DNA of 64,000 bases from Panopea generosa (Eukaryota > Mollusca > Bivalvia > Adapedonta > Hiatellidae): contig CM055902.1 in NCBI GenBank assembly GCA_029582155.1, forward strand, positions 17,606,511 to 17,670,510, in the 5' to 3' direction. The position numbers and the translations under genes are program-made. Shown here piece by piece: positions 37,101-47,462 of the stretch. The notes beneath the pieces were generated by a model that was not told the origin of the DNA, searched no databases, and worked only from the letters and a program-made list of their open reading frames with translations. How positions within the stretch are numbered: the stretch's first letter is position 1; every line of letters begins with the position of its first letter.

Positions 37101-40100
37101 CAGACTTGGCATCGTCCTCCATCATGTGTTTAGTTTCAGAATTCTGCAGAAGCAACAGGTCCTGCAGATGAGCTAAGCTGTCCAATAGATGTTTTAACAC
37201 CTGCTGAGCTGCAAAACACATGTAAACCATTCAATACATTTAAATAAAACAACCAAATGAATGGGTATCTGTGAAACATTGTGTCCCAGAATATTGCACC
37301 TAGCAAATTGACTTGTATATCGGACTACAATAATTTTTGATATATCAATTCACAACATGTCAATTAAGAAAATTATTCTTTATAGTAACAGTGACCTTGA
37401 GACAATGACCTCAAAAGCAATCACATGCTTCCTTCTAAATTAAATATAAAAATGTCCCTCAAAATAATTTGGTTAAAATGTAACTTTATACAGTAGAACT
37501 TTGTTGACTCAAACACAGATGGTTGGAACACATCATATACATGTAGCTTGAACCTCTTATCTGGTCCTGGCTGAATTTATATTTTGATGTATTTATATGT
37601 ATATGTATGGTATGATATTGAAAAATACTTGACTCAAACTATTATGTACATGTATAGTCCTGTCGGGCTCGAGTCATCAAAGTTCTACTGTATATATATT
37701 TGTGTATCTAATAAAAGCTCACAGAAAAATGGGATAAATGTTTGAGGATTTGTCCTTTTTTTTTTCAACAATATTGCAGTTTTACATCAGTGGTCAGTGT
37801 TCCTTATCATCATTTCTAGGATGTGCTAGGCAGTCAACCAGTACTAGACACACCTTTTTCTTTGAGAGTCACTGATTTGTTCCCGAAGTACTCAATGATG
37901 GCAGACACGTGGCTGTAAAACAAACCCATAACCAATCATCACAGTGACTTTGGCTGGCCAGAGATTCAAACTCACAACCACTGGATTGACAGTCAAACAC
38001 ATTACCAACAAAGCTAGTCGAGCACAGCAGAAGTGATCTAGACCAGCTTTAATTTTTTGATATCTAGGTGAATAAAGTTAAACTTGCATAATTACTAACT
38101 TTTAACAGCTTCATCAGTGAATTGTTCTGATCCTTCTGTAAACTCGCCCCAGCTTGTGTGTTGTGGAATCTGGTTGATGATGGAGACGGCCTTCTGTAAC
38201 TTGATTCTACCTTCTAAGAGACTGTCCCACAAACCTAATGTTAAAATTATATGAAGACACGTAAGAGAAAAAATACAAGATTTAAAAAAAAAAGTTCACT
38301 AGAAATAAAAAAAAGTGTTTTCTGAAAATCCGCTTTGAAAATCAATGTTACAGATTTTGTACAATTCATCCAAATGGATGTTTTCTTAGTTCTGTCCTTT
38401 TTGTCAGAGTTAAAATGCTTATCTGTTGTGAGCACTTGCCACCAACATAGATACATCAAAATAATGATGAGCATGTGGAGGAAAAAACATTTACTACAAC
38501 TTTGTTATTCAACAAGTATCAAAGTTACATACACATACAAATGTATATGCTATTTCTTCAATATGTTCAATATTTTTGTAATATTTTTAAATGGAGATTG
38601 CACCTAGAATATTTTTCTTGTCGACACCACACAAACCTACCACACGCCGTTTAAGCACAATGGCACCCCAGGCTTGAATGGCAGAAATGGTATGCCCCCA
38701 GCGCTTGAAATCGTAAACAATATCTTTCAAAAGCTTATAATCCTTTAAATCTTCATTTTAATAGCATATCTTTTCTTATTTTAATGCATAAAATGAAACA
38801 TAATCTAGTGACATTTACTGATTTGTACTAATTTTACCATTATAAATGTAAATCTATTTTAATGAGTGCTCTACACATCGCTTGAAAATGTTTTGGATCA
38901 GACTGCTGAGTGTAGGTGCTGTTACCCCAGCACTTGAATTATAACTTGTGGAGAACCCTGCAACATAATTATTATTATCTAAAACTGTTTTGTTTTGTAT
39001 GCACTCTTTCTATCATTCCTACATGGCAAGGATATCATAGTTAAGATGCCTCTGACAATACTGACTTCTCTGAGTTTACATCCAATATTTGAATGTTAAC
39101 ATAAGGCTGTTAACCATACTTGTAACGAGTTGATGAGATCCCGCTGTCACATATACATAGTGTTGTGTAACTTATACCTTTGTCTTGATACATATCGTAT
39201 CACATTTGGTCAAGCAATACACAGCCCTACAGGCCATTGCATTAACTTCTTATTTCTAAAATCTGCTAGTCCTGGCCAAAAACAACTTACATGAGGCACA
39301 ACAAGGGGTTGATACCTGATAACCTAGCACAACATTACTTTAATCTAGAATTATGGCACTAGTCCTATGGATAAAAAATTAAGAATAACTAAAAAATAAA
39401 CTGTTTTATTAAATTTCAAAAATAGGGGATATGCAAAAAAGAGATGCCATGTTTAATTTCTGAATTTTCACTTGTCCAGTTGGGATAGAAGATTCAGTGG
39501 CCCGGACAGTCAGGTGAGCATTAATGTAAAGCCCTACCCTAGCAGTAACATCACTTAATACATACCTAATTGTTGCTGAGCGGATTGTCCTTTACTGACA
39601 TCATCCATGGCTGCTGATGAGAATTTCTGTATACCATCATCTGAAACAATAAAACACCAAATACATGAACAATGTCAAAATATTATAACCACAAATTATT
39701 CATAATTATATTTGTTATTGTTGCTTTCAATAATTTTTCAGTTATATTGCATTGGTGCTTACCTAGACGCCGCTGCCGTTGTCAAATTTTGTAGACATGT
39801 TTATTGATGTTTAATCTTTAAATTGATCTCGGATTTGCAACAACCGGGGTCAAAATTGTTGATCTGTAACAATAACAATCAGGTGACCTTCTTAATTAAA
39901 AGTCACATGTGATGCTATTAACATTTTCACAACTTTTCATTTAAGGGGTCATCCGATTGTTATTGTTACTGTTGAACGAATTTGACCACGGTTGTTTCAA
40001 ATTTGATATGATTTTAAAGATTACATATCAATAAAGATGTCAGTTTATTATTTCCATTGTTTCCCATAATATCTAAAAACACTAGGTGTATACTGTACTT

Positions 40101-40457
40101 AAAAATACTGCTTATTTAAGCATCAATAATGTTTTTTTTTGTTTTGATGGCTGCATTTTGTTAATATCACTATTAGCAACAATTTTATTTACATTATCAT
40201 TTAAAGAGAATTGCATGACGAGGCAAATATTTTTTTTGTTTTAGTATGTAATTAGGGGTCCCCAGTGGCCATGTGGTCTAAAGCGTGGTCATCTGATGAC
40301 CTCTTGCCTCACACTGCAGAGATTGTGCGTTCAAGCTTTGCTCGGTTCAAAACTTTATAAATGTGAGAAAGTTTGCTAACTACTTGTGGAACGACTGTGG
40401 TTTCACTCAGATTCATTCTGAATTTCTGAGATCTTTCTCACCAGTAAAACTGGATAG

Positions 40458-40501
<44 letters not shown>

Positions 40502-43500
40502 ACCTGCCACCTGTTGAAAATAGCGTTAAACCCGTACAAAAACAGGTATATATATATATATATCCCAGTACAATACAAACCTTCACTATTGCTTTCTTCA
40601 TCACCAGTGTCATTCAGTGACTCTTCCATATCATCATCATCATCATCTCCCTCTTCAACACTGTCATCATCGTCATCCTCATCTTCATCATCTTCATCAT
40701 CATCAACACCCCCATATTTACCATAATCCCCATCATCTGTGAACCTACAATATCATAACCACTGTTTAATGCACATAAAAAATCAAATTAATATATCTTA
40801 CATGAATCAATCACAGGCTCCAAAAACTCCACCGAGAATAACAAACAGTCAAAGATGAGTAAAATATGAAATGTGCTTGTCCTGACCATAGAAACATGAG
40901 TAAAATATGAAATGTGCTTGTCCCGACCATAGAAACATGAGTAAAATATGAAATGTGCTTGTTCCGATGATAGAATTATATTCATAATCCATTAAGCTAA
41001 CTAAAATCAGCTATTTTGACTAGGTAAACAATACCAAACATTTTATGTTGTTATATTCAAGATTTAATTCACCATTATTTACACTACTAAGTCTATTTTG
41101 AAGACATTTATCGCGTGCATGTATTCCATGTCCAAGGGAAATAACTCCTTTGATACTATACTGAGCAATAATAAAAACATCTCTCCCTGTTAAAGTACAT
41201 ATTTCCTGATATCCACAGTTACAGTTATACATGTAAATTATAATTAAAAAAAGTTTGTTAATTTGTGGATCGATATCAATTCACTGAATTTAGCTAGAAT
41301 GAGCAGTCATAGTTATACTATGGCAAAGTCGACAGGGGTCAAAATAAAAAATTACAAAATATCAGACACTCGCTATATAATGCTTAGGTCATCAAATTTG
41401 AATAAGAATTTTTAACCCCAGCTATTAAAGCGATTTTAATGATAATTTTGTAAAATGTTAAAAAATAGTTTTTTTCTTCTTGAAAATGTTTCAGATACTT
41501 AAACTTTTGATACAAACATCTGCAACTAACACACAGGCCAATTCCAAGATAATCAATATTTTGGACGTTTTTATTTAGAAGTAGAAGACATATACACTAC
41601 ATCTACTCACATAAATTCCTTTGTGTCTGATTGACTAGTAACCTTAGATTGAAATTCTGTAATATCATCATCATCTACTCCTACTTCGCTATCCTCGGCA
41701 TTGTCTGAACTGTCTTCTACATCACTGTTACCATCATCACTGTCATCTTCTTCTTCTTCTTCATCAAGATCAGAATCTCCTGTATTAGAGGTCAAGGTCA
41801 CTGTTTTACCAAGGTCGAAATTTACATAATCAGGGCTTGAAATTTCTTATAAAAGCTACTTGTCCTCTCTTTCTAGCATTTTTACTGAATGCTTAAAATC
41901 AACGTAATATTAAGGTCAGTTAACTGTTTCAGAAATCTTACTCATCCTACCCAACTGTTCACTCGTCATGGTGAGCGGACAAGTGGAATTTTCCAGTCCT
42001 GGTAATAATTTGTATTCTACTGAGATAAAACTAATATTCATGCTTCCTTTCTCAGAGCCACAAGGCTTTTGCATCAAGGAGAATGTATGCAATTTGGGGA
42101 GAAAAAAAACACAAAAGTTCTGTTAAAGGACATGTATGTGACAATATTAAAATTGGGGGTTTATTCATGAGTCAAATCAACATTAACACATTCATTGAAA
42201 AATACATTACGAGTTCTCGTTTTTTTTGTTCATCGATTATGAAACAAATTCCATCAAATGGAGGTTAATCAGTTTCTTGGTGAATGATTCAAATCATTTT
42301 TCAAACAAGTCTCTATATTATCCACATTGCTCAGTACTGGTTCTACACAAGAAATTACAGAAAGCATCATGGACCATAACAGGGCTGGAGAGTTGTTATC
42401 AAAGCTATTAATATTAATTTGCAAGGAGCTCTATACTCACCACTCTGTACGTCATCTTCCAAATCTTTCCTTGAGGTCTTCTTGCCTGCATATCTAATGT
42501 CTGTTTCAACGAGATGATTGGCAGCACTTCTTCTCAACTTACTGGGTGCATGTGTCTCTGGGTCAAAATCATCCACCTCATCTGGTGTTTCCAAGCGGGC
42601 TGCTGTGTCTGAAAAAAAAAAAACAACATTTGAAAACATTTAGACAGTTTCAGTTGGGTAGAATGCACTTTTGAACATATGCACAAGTTCACAGCTGCTG
42701 TATTATAATAAGAATACAGTCAAACCTGTCTTGAGCAGCCAGTCAAGAAAAGGAGCAAAAATGAAAATGATTAATACAGGTTAATTTGCTTTGAAAGCAT
42801 AGAAATGGGAAATAGCAAGTATGGCTGCTTAATACAAGTGGCTGCTTAATAGAGGTGGCTGCTTACACAGGTTTGACTGTACTGTAACAAATGGTTTGAT
42901 TGATTGAATATTTAGCGTCATTTTTATGCCATCGAGGGCTAACAGACGATCAGTTAACCTAACCACTGTTTCCTGGGATTAACCAGTACTCGAACACATC
43001 CCATCTCCACAAGTAACTGATAACTTTCCCACTTGAATCAGTGGTGACAGACAAACGATAATGAGACACAATGTCGTATATCAATCATCATGGAGACTGT
43101 TGCCTGACGGGGAATTGGAACTCACGACCCCTGGATTGATAGTCAGACGCGTAAACAACTGAGCTATAGAAATGGTAAAGAAACAAAATCGTAGTCATTT
43201 CTTTATCAATAATTGTGGATTAACTCTTTACTTCATAGAGATATAGCAGTATTGCCTATCCTAACAGATACAGGTAGAAGAAAACAGATGTCAATAAACC
43301 AATACCCAGCTGATAAGGTTTCTGCACCATTCCCATAGGGGATATTTAAAAATACATGCTGATTGCACACCCAGTTCATTAAAGTCTTTATTTCAGTAAG
43401 AAATATTGATTTTATACTTTTTTTGTGTATGTAAAGTTTGTTGCAAATAAAATTTTCTTTCTGGTGATATAAAAATTATTATTTTGTGGCAATTGAATAA

Positions 43501-46500
43501 TGAGATATATGGGTAGAAACTAAAAAAATTTTGTTTCTTTTTATTTTTTCTTTAAATTCAACACTAGTTTATATATATATCTCGCTTATAAAGTTAATAT
43601 TTCCGCAAGATATATTGATTTTACACTTGTAATGTCAGTGTAAACTTTGTTGAATATTGAATTATCTTTGCGATGATAAAAAAAAATAATTCTATGACAA
43701 TGGAATACAAAGATACACAGATATAAAACAAGAAGACTTTTCATTTCAATTCATTTTTAATTTTGACACAAATTTATACATACCAATATTTTACAATGAT
43801 ATTTTTATATGTAATATAATTCAAACAAATAAACTTAATAAAATAATTAAAATAGGAATAGTTAAATAGATATATAATTTTTTACTATTTTACCAAAAGT
43901 ATCATAAATTTAATGTAACTACACTTATTTATATACAAAATATGCAAGAGCGTTCAGTTACATGTATGGTTGTACAATTTTTTTAATCTTTACTTTTTGG
44001 TGGAATTGGTAAATTTATTTTCCATTTCAGGTAAAAGCAGCACAAAATTTAAATTAAAAAATATCAAATCCTCCTGAAAGTTTTGGTCCCGACTGCTATG
44101 TGCGAACTTTCAAACTGAAATAAGACAAAAACATACATAAGTTCACTAAACAGACAAAACAGATTATTTACAATAATAATTAAGGACTACCTTTACTACT
44201 AATAATAAATTATCATTACCTTAGTTATAATTAATACAACTACTGCATATTTATTATTAGAATCATTATTATGAATAATTAACGACAATAATATATAGGG
44301 GAAGTTTTAATTATAATAATGATAGGTCTAGTTACAATTTATCAGTTAGTATAATGGTCAAAATAGAAATTACTTATTATTCTTTTATGTGTTCTATTAC
44401 CATGCTACAATTTTACCTATGAGAAAAAACGTTTTATTACTTTCCCTTCTTGCGCATTTTTAAAAAGAATCCCTATGCTATTATTTTTACATGTAGATCT
44501 ACTTGTATGTAAATAAATTGCTTCTGTCATAAAATCAGATCAGAAAGTCAAAAGTTAGAATCGGACATGAATTCAAAATAAATCTAAATCGGTAATGCGT
44601 ATAATATCTATAAATTAATTAGAACGGGATCTTTCACAGACGAACAGATAATTAAAAAAAATAATTACCTTATTATAATGACCAGCAGACATCATGCTGA
44701 TCTGGGACGCCTTATAGTTTTATTGCCCCTTCATGGTATAAAAATTCCGGTCACGGGTGTCAGCTGTGAAAACAAACCAGTATTGTCGCATATTGGCGCG
44801 TGCATTTGATTAGTCCATATACCCCCAGGACATATATCACGGCTTTGGTAAATTGCCGAACTGCAAACTGACATAATTTATGACACCCCCTCCCCAACTT
44901 CTAACCACCCGAAACAATAACGGTAAGCCACGGTAGCGTACATGATTCTATCCCAGTAATCACAATCAAAACAAACAATGATTTATTACCGTGTCAATTA
45001 TCACAGTCAGCACGCATGATTTTTCAAAAAAATCTAAATACGCCGATGTACATTTTCGGAAAATAGTGTTGACCTATTTCTTTCTGGAAAATTCCATGAC
45101 CTCGCGTGATCGCTGGCATGGGTATTTACGATTGGACGGTATTTTTAAATGTAACCTATGGTGTCACGCATAATTTTACTACACGAACTGCAATGCTACA
45201 CGAATATTAACACCTGTCATTGAAAAATAAATTGAAACATAATGTTTTTGCAATTGAAATTGGGAGAGTTTTGTTATTCTTGCGTAAGTATGGACAATGC
45301 AATGAATTCGCGTGATCATTGATCAATTGAAATGTATTGTTTTAGCGATTGAAAATGTGGATATTTTTGTTATTCCCGCGTAAGCATGGACAATTCGATG
45401 ACCTCGCGTGATCACTGATGTGACCCTATTTACGATTGGACGCTATATTTAATTCTAACCTCTGATGTCATGCATAATTTAACTGTGTGAAATGCAATGC
45501 TACACGAACATAAACATCCGGTCCTTGAAAAATAAATTGAAATGTGTTTCTTTTGCGATTTAAATTGGTGATATTTGTGTAATTCCCGGGTAAGTCTGGT
45601 CAATTCAATGATATTGCGTGGTCACTGATATGACACTATGTGCAAATAGATGCTATTTTTATAAAAACTTTAAATAGTAACCATATTATGTCTTCCGTAA
45701 ATTTACTTTGTGAAATGTTGCACTACACGAATATAAACTTACGATCTCTGAAAAATAAATTAAAAGGTGTTGTTTTTGTGATTGAAAATAGGGAGCGTCG
45801 AAATGCATCTTTATGAGAATGAGACCATGCGTCCAAATGCGTCTTTATGAAGGACACGTACCAGGTGTCCAGATGCGTATTTATGAAGCGGGGGGTAGGG
45901 TCATCGGAATGCGTCTTTATGAAGTATAGGGTTAAGGACCAAACCATGAGCCATTTCTTTACCATAAATTGTGGATTCTGGTCATAATCATAAGCCATTT
46001 CTTTACCATAAATTGTGGATTCTGATCCTAATTATGAGCCATTTCTTTACCATAAATTGTGGATTCTGGTCGTAATCATGAGCCATTTCTTTACCATAAA
46101 TTGTGGATTCTGATCCTAATTATGAGCCATTTCTTTACCATAAATTGTGGATTCTAGTCCAAATTATTAGCCATTTCTTTACCATAAATTGTGGATTCTA
46201 GTCCTAATTATGAGCCATTTGTTTACCATAAATTGTGGATTCCAGTCCTAATCATGAGCCATTTGTTTACCATAAATTGTGGATTCCAGTCCTAATCATG
46301 AGCCATTTCAGCTAAATATGTGAAATATATTGCGGACAGCATTTTCTCTGTCGATGCACAGCCCTACTAATTACCAATGAAGTATTCATTCTTCTTCTTC
46401 CTGTTAAAGTGCACGGCCCACTCTGAGGCATAAACGCACTTAGTGTATATACAGAGCCGTTGTGAGGTGCAATAATGTAGAATTAAGAATTTAAAAACCG

Positions 46501-47235
46501 ATGAAAACATTATTGATAGATGCCACTATAATTCACAGAAATCAATCAGCAATCAAATTCCACTATTGTGCATGACCTCGTCTAACACCACCAAGATTAT
46601 TTATATGGATCAGGGTTCTCCCCAGACCTGTTACACATGTTGGATCCAACATGCCTTCAGATTTGAAACTAATTTGTGACATCCCAAAAATCCTTCCAAC
46701 ATCCCTTAATTGCCTAATCAACCAGGCTTTTATTACTAGCTGTGTTTTGGTAATCCCTACCATGCTTTGTTTCACAGCTTGATGGGCCCAGACAGATTTT
46801 GCTATAGATGTATGTTCCGGCCGCTTATTCACTGTGAGTGTAAGGGAGGAGAGGGGGGGGGGGGGGGGGGGGAGGGGGGGGGGGGGGGGGGGGAGGCTGC
46901 TGAATAACTTGCAGAAAAAGTTATCACTGCTTAAACTGGTGTTTGAGATCAGAAACATAGATCTTAGGAGGTCTTCCCCATACGTTGACTGATGATCTGT
47001 TAAAGGTAACGAATGAGTGCCAATCACTGACCAATTATCTGATGTCGCAAAAACTAATGATTATAGCAATACATCACACTGATTTTTAAAAATATATCGT
47101 GTTTATTGTCTTATTATTTTTTAAATATACAAATTCACAAAATGAAGCATTACCATCGTCAGAATTATCTTCAGGATCTTTAAATACCGGTGTTGGATTT
47201 GACAATTTTAGAATTTCTTCTCTCAGGTTCTCCAT
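28173..47235 (-). CDS. AATF: AATF (Che-1 / Bfr2 family) nucleolar protein
   Basis: Fourteen coding exons, in transcript order: 47154-47235, 42441-42608, 41611-41779, 40581-40744, 39566-39640, 38100-38234, 37091-37208, 35157-35324, 34209-34317, 32788-32901, 31862-32004, 30581-30661, 30080-30151, 28173-28230. All junctions are GT-AG with agreeing phases and give 551 residues (human AATF is 560). The order matches the family: N-terminus ([18 protein letters not shown]), [18 protein letters not shown] (66-75), an acidic Asp/Glu/Ser region (about 85-194), [14 protein letters not shown] (222-235), a Leu-rich helix with VLKHLLDSL, a basic patch with [53 protein letters not shown] (453-466), [15 protein letters not shown] and a C-terminal MFKSLFGK. 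These are the AATF-Che1 and TRAUB domains. Known relatives form the ANN complex with NGDN and NOL10 for 40S rRNA processing in the nucleolus and also act as RNA polymerase II cofactors. The ATG at 47235 is the first Met consistent with the family N-terminus. No internal stop or lost domain is seen. Confidence 0.97.
28480..28600 (-). repeat. tRNA-derived SINE, family B, fragment
   Basis: Contains CTTGAACCCAGGACGTCAGC followed by TTGAGAGGTTAGTGGTCAT, the reverse complement of a tRNA-like head, next to AAACTTTCTCACATAAGTTT. Same family as 35440-35641 and 40251-40560. It lies in AATF intron 13. Confidence 0.65.
28826..29040 (+). repeat. tRNA-derived SINE, family A
   Basis: tRNA-like head with GCATTTGACTATCAAGCCAG and the B-box region GTTTGAATCCCCGTCCAACC, followed by the body ATGATGATTGATATACAACA. 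It is the forward orientation of the family found inverted at 33240-33524, 42895-43170 and 51165-51445. Confidence 0.75.
29241..29768. mobile_element. MITE family 6 (TIR AAAGTGAATATATCAGG)
   Basis: Left end AAAGTGAGTATATCAGGAAA and right end TCCTGATATATTTCCTTTAA are inverted. It shares CAAAATTGATATT, ATAGCCCAAGTTAGGAAGTC and ATGTTTAAATAGATATC with the copy at 36594-36933, in the same order. About 530 bp, longer than the sister copy because of an internal insertion. Confidence 0.7.
29860..29965 (-). repeat. SINE family B fragment (3' body)
   Basis: AGAAAGACCTCAGAATGGAT, CTGAGTAAACTAGCGTCCTT and GCAAGTAACTGACAAACGTT match the body at 35470-35540. No tRNA head is left. Confidence 0.6.
30693..30752. 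mobile_element. Minimal copy of MITE family 3
   Basis: TAACCCTTTACTCCATAGAT is followed after about 20 bp by ATGAAGTAAAGGGTAA. Both ends survive with the centre deleted. It lies about 30 bp upstream of AATF exon 12, in intron 11. Confidence 0.7.
30824..31049. mobile_element. Palindromic MITE, family 2, best copy
   Basis: Left AGGCCATCCTGAAAAAATAA and right TATTTTTTAAGGATGGCCT are inverted, and the symmetry continues inwards (GCCATGCTCTGACC facing GGTCAGAGCATAGC). It contains GCTGCTACCCAAACTTTTTT. It lies in AATF intron 11. Confidence 0.8.
32600..32752 (-). repeat. SINE family A, fragment
   Basis: Ends in a tRNA-like head in reverse orientation: CACCACTGGACTGACAGTCA, then TGAGCTAGCCGGGCACAGCT. 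It lies in AATF intron 10. Confidence 0.65.
32962..33524 (-). repeat. SINE family A with a duplicated 3' part
   Basis: A full-length inverted copy runs 33240-33524 (GCCATCGAGGGCTAACAGAA at one end, ACCACTAGACTGATAGTCAG at the tRNA head). Its 3' part plus about 60 bp of flank (ATGTTACACAAT, GGTGTGACTTGA, TTTAGTGTCA) is also present about 205 bp to the left (32970-33130), so a segmental tandem duplication followed insertion. It lies in AATF intron 9. Confidence 0.7.
34812..35000. mobile_element. Palindromic MITE (TIR AGAGCTCTTCCATTTAA)
   Basis: Left end CTTCCATTTAAACATAAACC then CACCCATGGA, and right end TCCATGGGTGGAATGTATGC then TTAAATGGAACAG, are inverted. The centre is C-rich (CCCTCCCCC, CCCCTCCCACCCC). 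It lies in AATF intron 8. Confidence 0.75.
35440..35641 (-). repeat. tRNA-derived SINE, family B
   Basis: Body GGAAGACCTCAGAATGAATC and GGCAAACTTTCTCATACAAA, then a reverse tRNA-like head with CTTGAACCCAGGACCTGTGC and CAGACCACTCAGCCATGGAA. It lies in AATF intron 7, starting about 115 bp upstream of exon 8. Confidence 0.75.
35870..36265 (+). repeat. Dispersed repeat shared with 50515-50890
   Basis: ATCTCTGCAGAAGAGTAGGA, TGTGGTTCCAGAGTGCCATA, TTGCAGGTATCAAGGTTTAA and TAAGTTAATTTGTTGTTTTT occur in the same order and spacing as in the copy near 50.5-50.9 kb. Probably a SINE-like or non-autonomous element. It lies in AATF intron 7. Confidence 0.7.
36594..36933. mobile_element. MITE family 6
   Basis: TTAAAGTGAATATATCAGGA at the left and TCCTGATATATTCCCTTTTAA (last 20 bases inverted) at the right. 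About 340 bp. Sister copy at 29241-29768, also inside AATF. Confidence 0.75.
37491..37691. mobile_element. Mariner-type MITE (TIR CAGTAGAACTTTG), copy 2
   Basis: TACAGTAGAACTTTGTTGAC at the left and TCAAAGTTCTACTGTA at the right, with TA at both edges. It shares internal words with 27238-27431. It lies in AATF intron 6. Confidence 0.85.
37800..38035 (-). repeat. SINE family A, with body
   Basis: Reverse tRNA-like head (CACAACCACTGGATTGACAG, GCTAGTCGAGCACAGC) at 37970-38030, followed on the minus strand by a body that runs through 37915-37840. That body contains a splice-like acceptor and donor around a short open frame, but its position inside the SINE argues against an exon. Confidence 0.6.
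38632..38960 (+). mobile_element. MITE family 1, copy 2
   Basis: Matches 10360-10702 over its length: GGTATGCCCCCAGCGCTTGA, AACAATATCTTTCAAAA, TGAGTGCTCTACACATCGCT and the right end CTTGTGGAGAACCCTG. It lies in AATF intron 5. Confidence 0.85.
40251..40560 (+). repeat. tRNA-derived SINE, family B, with (CA)n and (TA)n
   Basis: The tRNA-like head starts GTCCCCAGTGGCCATGTGGT with an A-box-like GTGGTCTAAAGCGTGG and a B-box-like TGCGTTCAAGCTTTG. The body holds GAAAGTTTGCTAACTACTTG and ATTCATTCTGAATTTCTGAG. A (CA)n run follows (about 40461-40495) and a (TA)n run near 40548-40562. It ends 20 bp from AATF exon 4, in intron 4. Confidence 0.75.
40855..40980 (+). repeat. 41-bp minisatellite, 3 copies
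   Basis: Three units of GAGTAAAATATGAAATGTGC followed by TTGTCCTGACCATAGAAACAT, in exact 41-bp steps from 40857. It lies in AATF intron 3. Confidence 0.85.
42716..42881. mobile_element. Mariner-type MITE (TIR CAGTCAAACCTGT), copy 2
   Basis: ACAGTCAAACCTGTCTTGAG at the left and ACACAGGTTTGACTGTA at the right are inverted. It contains GGCTGCTTAATACAAGTGGC. Sister of 24369-24535. It lies in AATF intron 1, near exon 2. Confidence 0.85.
42895..43172 (-). repeat. tRNA-derived SINE, family A, nearly full length
   Basis: GATTGAATATTTAGCGTCAT, GCCATCGAGGGCTAACAGAC, ATCAATCATCATGGAGACTG and the reverse tRNA head CTCACGACCCCTGGATTGAT, GACGCGTAAACAACTGAGCT. Read on the minus strand, the head has an A-box (TAGCTCAGTTGTTTACG) and a B-box-like GTGAGTTCCAATTCC. 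Confidence 0.8.
44064..44695 (-). CDS. Candidate two-exon small-ORF gene inside AATF intron 1
   Basis: On the minus strand, ATGATG starts at 44695, nine codons run to a GTAATT donor (exon 44669-44695), and an acceptor with a good tract (TTTTTGTCTTATTTCAG) opens a second exon (44064-44114) that continues in frame for 16 codons to TGA. The product would be 25 residues: MMSAGHYNK, then [16 protein letters not shown]. An AATAAA on the same strand follows about 45 bases after the stop (near 44015-44020). Upstream, TATAAGGC and TTTTTATACC are TATA-like. Exon 1 ends in phase 0, whereas AATF exon 2 needs phase 1, so it cannot be an alternative start for AATF. It may be a genuine micro-peptide gene, a non-coding RNA, or a chance arrangement. 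The signals are simple and chance is a serious possibility. Confidence 0.3.
45060..45800. repeat. Degenerate long-unit tandem repeat
   Basis: Words such as TGACCTCGCGTGATC, AATGCTACACGAATATTAAC, CTTGAAAAATAAATTGAAA and TTACGATTGGACGGTATTTT recur about three times in the same order with units of roughly 220-300 bp. It lies in AATF intron 1. Confidence 0.65.
45785..45925. repeat. Short tandem repeat (ATGCGTCTTTATGAA)
   Basis: ATGCATCTTTATGAGA, AATGCGTCTTTATGAAGGAC, ATGCGTATTTATGAAG and AATGCGTCTTTATGAAGTAT occur in series, with irregular spacing. Confidence 0.7.
45946..46305 (+). repeat. 44-bp minisatellite, about 8 copies
   Basis: Units of 44 bp containing GAGCCATTTCTTTACCATAA and ATTGTGGATTCTGGTCCTAA; the word CCATTTCTTTACC falls at 45951, 45995, 46039 and so on. 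It lies in AATF intron 1, about 850 bp from exon 1. Confidence 0.95.
46612..46915. repeat. Possible transposon end and G-homopolymer block
   Basis: CAGGGTTCTCCCCAGACCTG near 46613 resembles the end of MITE family 1 but continues differently. At 46850-46892 there are two long runs of G broken by single A residues. A long minus-strand open frame with proline runs crosses both and is an artefact of the homopolymer. Confidence 0.55.
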
Positions 47236-47439
47236 GCTGGATTTAGACGGGTTGTTCTATGATCACAAACTAGCAGAAAGGATTTAATTTAAAGGAAATG
47301 ACCGCGTATTCAGAGAAGCTCTCATGGTTCGTCAATGTATATAGTTGTGCGACATATTGAACATTAATCTTATTTTATTGCCATTTTATATACAGCAATG
47401 GAATAGGGTCACAAGTGCTCACAACATTAGTTGTGACCC

Positions 47440-47462
47440 ACCCCCCCCCCCCCCCCCCCCCA
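47440..47462 (+). repeat. Poly-C tract
   Basis: About 21 C residues, then CACACACCCC, about 200 bp upstream of the AATF start codon (on the other strand a G-run). It could lie in or near the AATF promoter. Confidence 0.85.

Noticed and set aside
37846-37915. Minus-strand candidate exon ([19 protein letters not shown]) with acceptor and donor
   Set aside because: Inserting it between AATF exons 6 and 7 gives a stop in the required phase, and exons 6 and 7 join perfectly to match human AATF. It lies in the body of a SINE whose tRNA head is adjacent.
40514-40726. Poly-serine open frame on the plus strand
   Set aside because: It is the antisense of the GAT/GAA-rich acidic exon of AATF (40581-40744).
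42895-43172. tRNA-like A- and B-box sequences that could be true tRNA genes
   Set aside because: They are attached to a conserved non-tRNA body, occur in several diverged copies and lack a full cloverleaf with an intact acceptor stem, so they are SINE heads. The same holds for those at 28826, 35440, 40251, 51165 and 52502.
46563-47027. Longest open frame in the window (154 codons, minus strand) with proline runs
   Set aside because: The prolines come from G homopolymers at 46850-46892, the rest overlaps a transposon-like end, and AATF exon 1 lies just upstream with a different, supported frame.
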